NCBI RefSeq assembly: GCF_001750165.1
Contig: NZ_CP015411.1
Location: 592,001 to 656,000 of the forward strand
Direction: 5' to 3'
Length of the DNA stretch: 64,000 nucleotides
From: Pseudoalteromonas luteoviolacea
GTDB taxonomy: Bacteria > Pseudomonadota > Gammaproteobacteria > Enterobacterales > Alteromonadaceae
In this document: one piece after another, positions 53,458-62,479 of the stretch
How positions within the stretch are numbered: the first letter of the stretch is position 1
How the letters are laid out: the number at the start of each line of letters is the position of its first letter
Made by a program: the position numbers and the translations under genes
The notes under the pieces: generated by a model
Database searches by the model: none
What the model saw: only the letters and a program-made list of their open reading frames with translations
Told to the model about the DNA's origin: nothing

Positions 53458-54243
53458 TTATTTTACTGAACTGTGGTGCAGTAATATCTTTTCATTTTCT
53501 AGTGAGATGCTAAGAATTATTCCTGAGAAACCAACGAATTTCGTGATTTCTTCTAAATGCCTTTCTATTGAGTGAGTGTTAACCTTTTCCTTAGTAGACC
53601 ACATATAAAAACCACTTACTTCGTTGATATACTCGGAGCTTTTTAGTAATTGTCCAGTTGAATCTTTAAAACCAAATCTTGCGGGCACAGCAAGGCATCG
53701 TCGAATACCTTTGGTATTTCGAATAAGCGCCTGCATACATAGCGCTTCTGTTTGATTGATTAATGGTGTGAATTGTGGCGTAAACTTTCTTTGCAGTTCA
53801 AATCGTTCAGCCATGTCAGTATATTCATCTTCTCGGACGTTCGAATTTCCTTGTTTTTTTGCGTTTATTACACAGCACTTTTGATAATTGTTTTCTTTAT
53901 TATCGCGTGAAAAATACTGAACGTTCTCTGTGTAATAATCAACTATATGCTGTTGTGGATTGAGCAAAAAGGGGGACTCTTGAGCATTTAGTTGTGTGTT
54001 CAAGTCTCGTTTATTTTTTATGTGTTTTTTGTAATAGGGGTGTTCATACTTAGGCCGCATAAGTCTAGAAACCCCTGATGGACTATGGGCGTTCTTTCTA
54101 CAATCGGCTTCAGCTCTGTTACAAACTTCACGGTAATGAGCGAGGTCATCCTCTAGTGCAATTCCTTTGGTTCTTTTGAGCCTATTACTTTGCTTAATAA
54201 GAAATAGTGCGAACCCGACCCCAAGAGCAATTACCCATTCCAT
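53458..54243 (-). CDS. Membrane-anchored protein of unknown function
   Basis: A 261-residue protein. Residues 1-17 (MEWVIALGVGFALFLIK) form a single N-terminal membrane anchor, followed by basic SNRLKRTKG, so the bulk probably faces the cytoplasm. The rest is hydrophilic and rich in Asn, Lys and Glu, with no recognised domain. Cysteines occur at CNRAEADC and NYQKCCVINAKK. It is upstream of the LLHKHFEL protein gene by 65 bp, suggesting an operon. Function unknown. Confidence 0.6.
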   Translation of the reverse strand: MEWVIALGVGFALFLIKQSNRLKRTKGIALEDDLAHYREVCNRAEADCRKNAHSPSGVSRLMRPKYEHPYYKKHIKNKRDLNTQLNAQESPFLLNPQQHIVDYYTENVQYFSRDNKENNYQKCCVINAKKQGNSNVREDEYTDMAERFELQRKFTPQFTPLINQTEALCMQALIRNTKGIRRCLAVPARFGFKDSTGQLLKSSEYINEVSGFYMWSTKEKVNTHSIERHLEEITKFVGFSGIILSISLENEKILLHHSSVK

Positions 54244-54583
54244 ACAGTACCTGTTGTCTAATGATTAGTTAAAACCTTAGTTCCCTATTTCCCCATCACA
54301 TAAGTGAATTAATCCAAAATGAGGTTGTTAACTATAAGATGGCTTATTTTTTTATTTAAAGTTTATGCACTCATTGGTTACTTTTCAGCTGTGATTAATA
54401 TGCTTTTTCGTTAACGTCTTTTGAGTGCTTTTTAAACACCTAAAATTTACATTATAAAAATTAGTTTAAAGAGTCAATTTATGGGGTGATTACGATTAAA
54501 CCATAAGGGAAGCTGCTACTTCTTTAGCCTTATGGTTTAATGATAAGACAATCATTGCTTTTATTCACTGGACTTAAAAATAA
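54244..54583. other. AT-rich intergenic region ending in a terminator
   Basis: No gene seen. It holds the promoter of the membrane-anchored gene and, at its right end, the ABC-transporter terminator. Confidence 0.3.
54495..54541 (-). terminator. Terminator of the ABC transporter gene
   Basis: ATTAAACCATAAGG and CCTTATGGTTTAAT form 14-bp perfect arms around a 19-nt loop, 42 bp past the stop. There is no long T-run beyond the arms. Confidence 0.6.
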
Positions 54584-56383
54584 TCATTCCTCTTTCATTG
54601 GAGTAATAATTTCTAACGGCTTCCCATCTCTGACAATTTTGCCATCTTTTATTTCGATAATACGGTCCATCATGGAAAGTACATCATAAGAATGGGCGAT
54701 AGAAATGACGGTTTTGCCTCTCATAATTGTGTTAAGTGAGCTGATAAATTCTGTTTTTAATACAGGGTCTAAGGCGCTGGTGGCTTCATCTAACAATAAT
54801 ATGTTTTTATCCCTTAAAATTGCTCTGGCAAGCGCCAATCGTTGACGTTGACCGCCTGATAATTGCCCGCCATTTTCCCCAATAAAGGCAGATAAACCTT
54901 TACGGCCACGTGCATCCGTGTAGCTCTCTACAAACTCCAAAGCATTGGCTTTTTCAAGCGCGCGTCTGACTGACTCTTTGCTGACGTCATTTAATCCAAA
55001 CGCAACGTTTTCATAAATGCTTTGATTAAAAAGACCAATATCCTGATTTAAAAAGCTCATTTCATTGCAGATTTTGTCTATTGGGTAGTCTTCGATATTT
55101 TTACCATCAATATAAATGGCACCGCTTTCAATCTCATCAATACCACAGAGCATATTCAGCAATGAAGTCTTGCCAGCGCCAGAGGGACCGATGATCCCGA
55201 CTTTCTCACCGGGTTTTATTTTCAAGCAAAAATCAGTAAACAGCGGTGCTTTATTTTCATAAGCAAATTCAACATTCTTAAATGTGATTTTTCCTCTTGA
55301 AACATGAAAGTTTCCTTCATCCTCAAGTGGCTCAATATCTTCTAAAAATTCATTAACTGCTTCTCTACCTACCGTTACTTGTCCCCAAGATACAAAAAAG
55401 GCATCAAATTCCTCTTGGCACCACTCTGAGAGTGAGATCACTCGATAGACTAGCGCTAATACCATCGAAAATTCACCGATTGATAAGCTATTATTTATCC
55501 ATAGCTGCAAGCATAAAGCGCCTGTGCCCACAATTAAAATACCGTTCAGTAGTCCTACGACTGAGGCAAAATTAGAAAAAACGCGATATTCTTTAGCCAC
55601 GACTCTTCGGTGACGAGTTGCCCATTTTTCAGCGAATTTTTGTTCGTACTCATTATTTGATAGCATTTTAACTGTGCGAATACGGGCGAAGCGTTCGGTG
55701 AATTTACCTGTAATTTCAGCACAGCTTTGTGCTTCTAGTCGGTTAGTGGCTTTGGCTTTGGGGATCCATTGGCCGATCAGCATAGCTAAAAATAATCCAG
55801 TCCAAATAATAAATGGCAGTGTTAGCCAGCCGTCAATATTGCCTACATACAATAGCAGCGCACCTAAAAACGCCAGCAAAAAACCGGCAAATCCACAGAA
55901 TTGCAATACCACATCAATAATGGCTTCTGAGGTATCTACAATCACAATGGCAGTAGAGCCCGGGTCGTCTTCTTCGTGGTAGCTTGCTGGAGATGCAATG
56001 AGTGTACGGTAGAGCTTAATAAGGGTGTTTTTTTGTAAGTTTGGGCCAAGTAACTGGTGGTAAACGAGGTTTTTAAAAAGCGTGATTGTCGGAATAACCA
56101 GCGCAATTGCAATCGCGATGAATGCCAGTTCAGCCCCTTTTTCATTGAGCTTGGTGTTATCACTGGCAGTATCTAGCCAGTCAACTAACTCACCTAAAAA
56201 GTCGAAGGTGACAATTTGCAAAATACCACCGAGCAACGAAATAACAAAGGCGACAACTATCCAACCAGAAAATTCCTTTGTGCACTGACGGATAAAAGGC
56301 AAGTTGTGAGGTGCTTCATTCAATTGACTGTCAAACGTGTCTGTGTGACCCATTTTTTCAAATAACTTAAATAGTGATTTCAT
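54584..56383 (-). CDS. ABC transporter, fused permease and ATPase (ABCB/MsbA type)
   Basis: Homodimeric exporter half of 599 residues: six membrane helices (about 35-330) then an ATPase domain with Walker A GPSGAGKTS, Q-loop FLNQDIG, signature QLSGGQRQRLALARA, Walker B ILLLDEATSALD and switch His in SIAHSYDV. It lacks an N-terminal C39 peptidase, so it is not a classical double-glycine peptide exporter. The substrate could be lipid, drug or peptide. It is on the same strand as speE, 147 bp downstream of it, with hairpin material between, so partial co-transcription with the polyamine genes is possible. Confidence 0.88.
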   Translation of the reverse strand: MKSLFKLFEKMGHTDTFDSQLNEAPHNLPFIRQCTKEFSGWIVVAFVISLLGGILQIVTFDFLGELVDWLDTASDNTKLNEKGAELAFIAIAIALVIPTITLFKNLVYHQLLGPNLQKNTLIKLYRTLIASPASYHEEDDPGSTAIVIVDTSEAIIDVVLQFCGFAGFLLAFLGALLLYVGNIDGWLTLPFIIWTGLFLAMLIGQWIPKAKATNRLEAQSCAEITGKFTERFARIRTVKMLSNNEYEQKFAEKWATRHRRVVAKEYRVFSNFASVVGLLNGILIVGTGALCLQLWINNSLSIGEFSMVLALVYRVISLSEWCQEEFDAFFVSWGQVTVGREAVNEFLEDIEPLEDEGNFHVSRGKITFKNVEFAYENKAPLFTDFCLKIKPGEKVGIIGPSGAGKTSLLNMLCGIDEIESGAIYIDGKNIEDYPIDKICNEMSFLNQDIGLFNQSIYENVAFGLNDVSKESVRRALEKANALEFVESYTDARGRKGLSAFIGENGGQLSGGQRQRLALARAILRDKNILLLDEATSALDPVLKTEFISSLNTIMRGKTVISIAHSYDVLSMMDRIIEIKDGKIVRDGKPLEIITPMKEE

Positions 56384-56530
56384 CGCTTTGCGTGGTGCCT
56401 TGATATGTCAAGTAAAGCCCAAGGTGTGAAGCTTGAGCTTAGAATGCGTAAGCCACCGATACGAATCTTACTTCGTTGCAGTGGCTTGTAATGGAGATTC
56501 ATCTGCCTTTATTGCAGGCAAGATTAAGCT

Positions 56531-57493
56531 TTATTCGTCATCGTCATCGCTGTTGGAAGTTTCTGGCGTGTAGTCGTCCCAGTCACCCGCTTCTGGCATT
56601 GATAATTCATCGACGTTTTCACATTTGACTGCCTGATTGACGTACGCTCGCATGTCTTTTGACAAGAAGAATGAGCCAAAATGGGCCTCAGGCGAATAGT
56701 ATTTGGTTTGAATATCCGCCTTGTTATAACGTGCTTCTATTTCATCCAGCGAGAGTGTATTGATAGAGCCGCTGCGAGTAGCCCAAATAAACGCGTGTGA
56801 GCCACCAAAGTAGTCATAGCAGCCACCCAGATAAATACCGGCAGGGTTGTTAAATGCTTGCGTTAAGCGCGATACCATAGACTGCATCATATAAGGTTCA
56901 AAGTAAGGGGTACCGCCTTGGGCGACTAAGATACCATCGGTTTTTAGTGCCGTTAAGCAATTGCCAAAAAATGATTGAGTGAATAGAGTTTCTGATGCGC
57001 CGCCATCTGGATCCGCGGCATCTAGAATGATCAAGTCAAAGCAATCACTGTATTGGGAGATGATTTCAGCTCCATCACCAATACGCAGAACAAATCTAGG
57101 GTCATCAAATGCGCCGTTGTTGATCTCTGGCAAATACTTGCGGCTCAATTGGATAATTTGCTCGTCAATATCGACCATAACGACGTTTTCCACGCTGTGG
57201 TGTTTTAATACTTCGCGTGCGCTACCGCCGTCACCGCCGCCAACAATGAGTACATTTTTAACCTTACCGTGAAATAAAATCGGCACGTGCGCCATCATTT
57301 CGTGATAAATATGCTCACCTTTGGTGGTGACCTGAATGCCATCGTCAATGCGCATTACTTTGCCGAGGTGACGAGTTTCAAAAATGCTGACATCTTGAAA
57401 CTCAGTTTCTACGTCGACCAAATCATTTTCTGAACGAAGTGCAACGTGAACGCCACTTGTCATTTGCTCGTAGTGCCATTTAATCTTAGTCAT
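56531..57493 (-). CDS. speE: Polyamine aminopropyltransferase (spermidine synthase)
   Basis: Transfers the aminopropyl group from decarboxylated S-adenosylmethionine to putrescine or a related diamine. The ATG at 57493 (MTKIKWHYEQ) with GGAG upstream is chosen; an upstream extension would overlap speD. The 320 residues include GIQVTTKGEHIYHEM, the cofactor motif VGGGDGGSAREVL, VDIDEQII, and LDAADPDGGA with the catalytic Asp. The C-terminus ends in an acidic run (SDDDDE). speD lies 20 bp upstream on the same strand, and the pair forms a spermidine-making operon. Confidence 0.93.
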   Translation of the reverse strand: MTKIKWHYEQMTSGVHVALRSENDLVDVETEFQDVSIFETRHLGKVMRIDDGIQVTTKGEHIYHEMMAHVPILFHGKVKNVLIVGGGDGGSAREVLKHHSVENVVMVDIDEQIIQLSRKYLPEINNGAFDDPRFVLRIGDGAEIISQYSDCFDLIILDAADPDGGASETLFTQSFFGNCLTALKTDGILVAQGGTPYFEPYMMQSMVSRLTQAFNNPAGIYLGGCYDYFGGSHAFIWATRSGSINTLSLDEIEARYNKADIQTKYYSPEAHFGSFFLSKDMRAYVNQAVKCENVDELSMPEAGDWDDYTPETSNSDDDDE

Positions 57494-57513
57494 GTGCTTG
57501 AATACTCCGTCTA

Positions 57514-57951
57514 TTATGCGAGTTTTTGGGTTGGCTGTAATTGAGTGTGTAAAAGTGGCTGAAATTCTCCGGTGCCGCTGACAGAGCCGCCTCTGGTGAG
57601 GGTATTGACGACCATCTTTTTTGGCTGAAAGTACAGTTTTATTACGGGCAGGCACAGTTCAGGTTTGGCATCACCGCACATAAAAATATCCATCGCGGCA
57701 AAGTTATATTCAGGCCAGGTATGAATAGAAATATGACTCTCTGCTAAAATGATCATGCCTGACACACCGCCATTGGTTTCGAAGGGGTGTAAATGGGTCT
57801 TCAAAATCGTCGCATTGGCAGCGTTGGCACAGTCAATCATCATCTGTTCTATACGCTTCTCACCAATGAGATTCGAAGCATCGAAGATATCGATAGTAAT
57901 GTGTTGTCCTAATGGGTTGATTAACTCAGGTTTTGGCGAGGAGATATTCAT
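57514..57951 (-). CDS. speD: S-adenosylmethionine decarboxylase proenzyme (SpeH type)
   Basis: Pyruvoyl enzyme that makes decarboxylated SAM for spermidine synthesis. At 145 residues it is the short class 1B form, not the longer E. coli SpeD. The self-cleavage site is the Glu-Ser of AESHISIHTWPE; the Ser becomes the pyruvoyl group. The processing-related Cys is in FMCGDAKP. It leads the speD-speE operon, and its 420-bp upstream region carries the promoter. The Cys and His spacing are as expected, so the enzyme should be active. Confidence 0.93.
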   Translation of the reverse strand: MNISSPKPELINPLGQHITIDIFDASNLIGEKRIEQMMIDCANAANATILKTHLHPFETNGGVSGMIILAESHISIHTWPEYNFAAMDIFMCGDAKPELCLPVIKLYFQPKKMVVNTLTRGGSVSGTGEFQPLLHTQLQPTQKLA

Positions 57952-58374
57952 TCTTTTACTCAGTGTCCTGTATTTATGTGACTCTGGGTATGGGCTTCAT
58001 ATCCAAAGTCACTGTCATAGGAAAAGTAATATGCATAGCGCTTTTCCGAATACAGACATTCCAGCATTGAAATGTGCAACGATTGTGGAAAATGCAATGT
58101 GCCTTTTGACAATGAGGGAGAATGCTGAATGACAACACAATATAGATAAATAAAAAGGGATGGTGTTATGCGCGAGAGAGTCACTCGCTTTAGTAATTGA
58201 TTGGCATGCTTTCGGAGTTAACAATGTAGTAGTTTAAGTTTTTCACAGCACAACATTGTGTCCTGATGACTGATTATTTTAGGCTGAAAGCAGGTCGATT
58301 TGTGGAGTTTGTGCAACTAGGAAATCGCCCATCAATATGAGCGACTTCACCTGATTAGTGTTTAAATCGATTAT
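57952..58374. other. Upstream region of speD
   Basis: 423 bp without a recognised gene. It should contain the speD promoter (minus strand). No polyamine- or SAM-binding riboswitch class was recognised. Confidence 0.35.
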
Positions 58375-59709
58375 CTATTCTTGAGGTGTGCCTTTGAAAC
58401 CTCGATAGGTTCCATGATCGCTGGGGCCATCCAACTGAAAATAGAAGAAATTATCATGCACGCTCATAATGTATAGATCTAATCCCCCTTCAGGGTTTGC
58501 ATAACGGTATTGCCAAGTTTTTCCAAAATCGGTAGACATTTCAAATCTCGATTCTATATGGCGATATAAGTCACCACTGTGGCTTTGAACTAATCGATTT
58601 GTGTTATCCCAATTTAAAGCGTCCCAGGTTATGCCAGCATCTTGCGTTTCAAAAAAGCCATAAGCACTGCCTACAATGATATTCTTATAATCGTCAGGGT
58701 TTATATAAGCCGTGGATACCCCACTCACAGGCAGGCCTGTACTTCTATTTTCGAAACTTTTTCCATTATCATAAGAGATCAAGAAGGCTTCATTTGATTG
58801 GTCTGATTTAGTCAAAAATAAGATATTGTCATTGCTTTTTGGAAATACAATTCGACTATAAGGTATGTAATCGGACTGATTGACTGTTTGCCAAGTTTTT
58901 CCGAAATCATCACTTTTATTTAAGGTGTGATCATTATAATTAATGGACCACATGGTTTTTCGGTCAAAGAAGTATTTTATGCTGAGACTATCGAGTTCTA
59001 CCTGCGAACTTTGATCAAAAGATTTTCCATAATCAAATGAGTGGATGAATGTATATTTTCTTTGCTTAACATTTAATGATCTAATAATTAGGTGTCCAGG
59101 TATACTTGACGTAATAACCCGGTGCATATAGTCACTATCATCGAATAATTCATCTTGATATATCAGCTCCCAAGTGTCGCCTGCATCATTTGAGCGCATG
59201 AGCTGTGTTTTTTCACCTATAAACTGAGGATGAGAGAATGAATAAAGGATGCTAGGGTCTACATCGCGTATAATATTATCAAACTTAAGCTTTTTTATTG
59301 GTGTTGGAAGTGGTTCAACTTCTAACTTTATACTTTTTATCGTTGTTAAGCCCTGATTATCTTTTGCAGTTAGCTCAAGTTCTAGTACTTCAATTTCTGG
59401 TAAATGAGGAGCCTGGAATGTAATGCTGTTATTTTCTTGTACTGTTCATTTAATCTCCTTTCCAGCGACTTGCTTCCAATCTACAGAACTAATTTGTTGA
59501 TCATCAGTAATAGTTGCAGAGATTATAACAGATTGTTCCCCCATAACTTTACTTGGTGATTCAAACACGATGTTTGGTGCACTGTTGATTTGTTTTTTAG
59601 GTGTTTGAGTTGCACTGTTAGAACTATCATTCCCTCCGCCTCCACAACCGGTTAATAATAGTGCAGACAATGTAAGTAGTGCACAATTTTGCTTGAGAGC
59701 GCTTGCCAT
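58375..59709 (-). pseudogene. BNR/Asp-box repeat lipoprotein broken by one in-frame TGA
   Basis: One continuous frame of 445 codons is interrupted only by a TGA at 59446-59448. The N-terminal piece has a lipoprotein signal (LLLTGC, then GGGGNDSS) and an Ig-like segment ending SSVDWKQVAGKEIK. The downstream piece continues in the same frame with TVQENNSITFQAPHLPE, then six Asp-box motifs of the form S.D.G.(T/S)(W/F), such as SNDAGDTW, SDDFGKTW and STDFGKTW, so a sialidase-like beta-propeller is likely. A single TGG-to-TGA change would restore KW. It may be a recent nonsense mutation, a sequencing error, or read-through. Confidence 0.78.
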
Positions 59710-59986
59710 TTTATCTTCCTTTTATTAGTTCCAATTATCAAAGTTAATATATATTGGTTGTTAAATTATTGATGGTCTTATTTTGATTTTTATATATTTT
59801 TAAAATGGTTATTTCTCTCCATTTATAGGAGGTTATTCTTTAATTAATAGCTAATTATATTCTTAATCTGGTCGGCTCCCCTAAAAATTGGGGAAGTGAT
59901 AGATTTATAGGTTGCTTTACCTCTTAGGTTTGATTACTATGCGCTTGTTTAATTAACCATCAACTAACTGTAGAGGAGTAAAAATC
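59710..59986. other. Intergenic region before the RNA-repair island
   Basis: 277 bp, AT-rich. A small hairpin CCCCTAAAAATTGGGG (59878-59893) lies near the middle. It should carry the promoter of the rtcB leader transcript. No sigma-54 -24/-12 element was recognised. Confidence 0.35.
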
Positions 59987-60028
59987 ATGACATTGACATC
60001 ATTATCCTTTGCAGGTCTTGTCCGCTAA
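59987..60028 (+). CDS. 13-codon leader ORF upstream of rtcB
   Basis: ATG at 59987 to TAA at 60026 encodes MTLTSLSFAGLVR. GAGGAG lies 8 nt upstream, one of the best ribosome sites in the window, so translation is likely. The last codons (GCA GGT C..) form the 5' arm of a hairpin with GACCTGC at 60101-60107. Position, size and pairing suggest a leader peptide for translation-dependent control of rtcB. Confidence 0.5.
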   Translation: MTLTSLSFAGLVR

Positions 60029-60107
60029 GTAGCAAAAAGTTATCTCATAATCCTTTTTTCAAGGTCATGGCTTTTTGGTAAAGCTACGCCCCGGTCAACT
60101 GACCTGC
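60011..60107 (+). promoter_or_regulatory. Attenuator-like leader with alternative hairpins
   Basis: GCAGGTC (60011-60017) can pair perfectly with GACCTGC (60101-60107). That 3' segment can instead pair with GGTCA at 60063-60067 or with GGTC at 60093-60096. The three pairings exclude each other, and the first arm lies inside the leader ORF, so a ribosome there would change the fold. A T-rich stretch (ACGTTTTTCGTTTT) follows. Confidence 0.45.
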
Positions 60108-60151
60108 CAATACGTTTTTCGTTTTAAATCCTATTTAAAGGTATTGGTACT

Positions 60152-61333
60152 ATGGGCAAATCCGTCCAAAAGATCACTGAAAACGTTAGCCTTATTGCAT
60201 CCAAAGAAACTTGGATCGAGGGGCTAGCCGTACAGCAACTGATTAAAACATCAGAATTAACAGGCATGCAGCGCGTTGCGGGTATGCCAGATTTGCACCC
60301 TGGCAGAGGCTATCCGATAGGTGCCGCATTTTTTACAGCCAGCACACTCTACCCAGCATTGGTGGGCAATGATATTGGTTGTGGTATGTCATTGTGGCAA
60401 ACCTCGGCGAAAGTATCCAAAGTCAATCTGGATAAAATGGCAAAGAAGTTCGAGCACGTAGAATGCCCATTAGATGATAGTTGGGCAGACTATGTGGCAG
60501 CTCGAAAGCATGACAAAGGGATCATCAATAATGGGTTTGACCATGCGCTGGGCACCATTGGTGGTGGCAATCACTTTGCTGAGTTTCAAGCCATAGATGA
60601 AATTTACAGCCAATCGGCGCTAAATGAGCTTGGGCTCAATAAACAGCACTTGCAGCTACTCGTGCACTCAGGTTCTCGGGGGCTGGGTCAATCGATATTG
60701 GTTAATCACGTTGCGACTCACAATCACGATGGGATAACGGTGACTCATGCAGCTGAGCAACATAGCGACTTTGAAGATTACATTCAAAAGCACGATGAAG
60801 CCGTTCGCTGGGCTGAATTAAATCGCGAGTTAATCGCACAGCGATTTTTACAGGCAATCCGTGCTACAGGGAACTGTGCACTGGATGTAAATCACAACCT
60901 TGTATCGCCGAAAAATATAGCGGGAGTGCAAGGTTGGTTGCACCGAAAAGGTGCCACACCCAGTGATCAAGGTTATGTGGTCATACCGGGTTCTCGTGGT
61001 GATTATAGCTATCTCGTTAAACCGCTTGAGGGATCAGAAGAAAAACAGATCACGAGCCTATATTCATTGCCACATGGTGCAGGTCGAAAATGGAAACGCG
61101 GCGAGTGTCATGGCCGATTGAGTCACAAGTATAAACGTGCAGATCTGTATCGTACTTCACTGGGCAGTCGAGTTATATGTGGTAACAAAGAGCTGTTGTA
61201 TGACGAGGCTCCTCAGGCATATAAAAAATGTGAAACTGTGATCAGCGACATGGAGGATGCAGGGTTAATCGAGGTTGTGGCTAGGTTAAGACCCGTTTTA
61301 ACCTTTAAGACCAATGGGAGTTGTTCATCATGA
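60152..61333 (+). CDS. rtcB: RNA-splicing ligase RtcB (PrfH-associated, RtcB2-like)
   Basis: GTP-dependent RNA ligase joining 2',3'-cyclic-phosphate or 3'-phosphate ends to 5'-OH ends. The 393-residue protein has metal ligands in GNDIGCGM (Asp 74, Cys 77), GGGNHFAEF, HSGSRGLG, the guanylylated His 308 in HGAGRKWKRGEC, and the earlier PDLHPGRGYPIG. All signatures look intact. The next gene, prfH, overlaps its stop by 4 bp (ATGA), the arrangement known for RtcB-PrfH pairs that rescue ribosomes cut in the decoding centre. A leader ORF and hairpins lie upstream. Confidence 0.93.
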   Translation: MGKSVQKITENVSLIASKETWIEGLAVQQLIKTSELTGMQRVAGMPDLHPGRGYPIGAAFFTASTLYPALVGNDIGCGMSLWQTSAKVSKVNLDKMAKKFEHVECPLDDSWADYVAARKHDKGIINNGFDHALGTIGGGNHFAEFQAIDEIYSQSALNELGLNKQHLQLLVHSGSRGLGQSILVNHVATHNHDGITVTHAAEQHSDFEDYIQKHDEAVRWAELNRELIAQRFLQAIRATGNCALDVNHNLVSPKNIAGVQGWLHRKGATPSDQGYVVIPGSRGDYSYLVKPLEGSEEKQITSLYSLPHGAGRKWKRGECHGRLSHKYKRADLYRTSLGSRVICGNKELLYDEAPQAYKKCETVISDMEDAGLIEVVARLRPVLTFKTNGSCSS

Positions 61334-61956
61334 TATTACTGCAATTATCATCAGGACAAGGCCCAATAGAATGCTGTAAAGCCATTGGTCTAGCACTGCG
61401 CGCAATAGAAAAAGAATGTCAGTTAAATGGGGTCGCTCTGACCATCGTCGATACTGTACCTGCACAGCAAAAAGGCTGTTTTAAGTCGGCTTTGGTCCAG
61501 CTAGAGTCACCCAATCAAGCTTGTGCAAAGCAGTTGGCGTGCGCTTGGCAAGGCGCCATGTTATGGGTGTGTCAAAGCCAATATCGGCCTAAACACAAGC
61601 GTAAAAATTGGTTTTTCAGCGGGCAAATGTTTGAGCTTAATGAAGCACAATTTAATCGCAATGTGACATTTCAAACTTGTCGTGCATCAGGGGCTGGCGG
61701 CCAGCATGTGAATAAGACAAATTCGGCAGTCCGTGCAGTACATAAAGAAACGGGTATTGCTGTGCGAGTAGAAAGTGAACGCAGTCAGCATGCGAATAAG
61801 CGGTTGGCGAAGGTGTTACTGTTTCAAAAATTGGAATTACACAAACAGAAGCAGATGACATTGCAAGAGCAAGCGCGTTGGCAGCAGCACATAGACCTTG
61901 AACGAGGTAACCCTGTGAAGACATTTAAAGGAGATAAGTTTGTCTTAGCCTGCTAA
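61330..61956 (+). CDS. prfH: Peptide chain release factor homologue PrfH
   Basis: Class I release-factor-like protein of 208 residues. The ATG at 61330 is chosen because GGGAG lies 9 nt upstream and it overlaps the rtcB stop as ATGA; a TTG at 61321 is the alternative. The peptidyl-hydrolysis motif is intact: SGAGGQHVNK with Gly 123, Gly 124, Gln 125. The stop-codon recognition domains of RF1/RF2 are missing, as is normal for PrfH. In the described RtcB2-PrfH system it releases peptide from damaged ribosomes so that the rRNA can be resealed. Confidence 0.92.
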   Translation: MILLQLSSGQGPIECCKAIGLALRAIEKECQLNGVALTIVDTVPAQQKGCFKSALVQLESPNQACAKQLACAWQGAMLWVCQSQYRPKHKRKNWFFSGQMFELNEAQFNRNVTFQTCRASGAGGQHVNKTNSAVRAVHKETGIAVRVESERSQHANKRLAKVLLFQKLELHKQKQMTLQEQARWQQHIDLERGNPVKTFKGDKFVLAC

Positions 61957-61977
61957 GTGCAAACGCTTAATTGGAAT

Positions 61978-62313
61978 ATGACAAAGTTACTTTTTATATG
62001 CAGTAGAAATCAATGGCGTAGCCCGACCGGTGAACACATTTTTAAACATCACCCTGAGGTTGTCGCACGATCTGCAGGGACCAGTCCTAATGCAAAAAAG
62101 ACGGTGTCAGTCAATGATATTCAGTGGGCTGATGTGATTTTTGTGATGGAGCACAAACACAAACAACGATTGCAAACTCGGTTTACACGTCTGTTAAATT
62201 ATAAAGACATCCAAGTTCTCGATATTCCTGATGAATATCAGTATATGGATGCAGAATTGGTTGAATTGATAACCTTGTCCGTTGACGATTATTTAAGTCT
62301 GTCATCACGTTGA
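61978..62313 (+). CDS. Low-molecular-weight protein tyrosine phosphatase-like protein
   Basis: A 111-residue protein from the ATG at 61978; a GTG at 61957 is less likely because MTKLLFICSRN is the standard opening. The P-loop is CSRNQWRS (Cys 8, Arg 14), and LDIPDEY near the C-terminus supplies the usual general-acid Asp. It is shorter than typical low-molecular-weight phosphatases (about 145 residues). It lies 21 bp after prfH on the same strand, so it probably belongs to the rtcB-prfH transcript. Its substrate may be a phosphoprotein or another phosphomonoester; an RNA-end role is speculation. Confidence 0.8.
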   Translation: MTKLLFICSRNQWRSPTGEHIFKHHPEVVARSAGTSPNAKKTVSVNDIQWADVIFVMEHKHKQRLQTRFTRLLNYKDIQVLDIPDEYQYMDAELVELITLSVDDYLSLSSR

Positions 62314-62479
62314 TAGCAAGCGAAAAAACGACAAGAGAAAGAGAGGATAGAGCGATGTAATTTCATCATGGCACAGCAAATTTATGATCTTATTTGGAAA
62401 AAATGAGATTGTGTGGCTGTGCCTATTTCACCGAAAGCTAGTGTAAAGCTAGTCATTTAGTTAATAATTTTGGAGAAAT

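Noticed and set aside
54584..56383. ABC transporter as exporter of the GG-leader peptides
   Set aside because: It lacks the N-terminal C39 peptidase domain, and it is 5 to 18 kb from the peptide genes.
57494..57655. N-terminal extension of SpeE
   Set aside because: The extra 54 residues are basic low-complexity sequence overlapping the 3' end of speD. The MTKIKWHYEQ start fits the family.
60011..60107. tRNA-like or Y-RNA-like gene next to rtcB
   Set aside because: No acceptor stem, anticodon arm or T-loop GTTCGA-type sequence could be assembled. The pairings fit a leader better.
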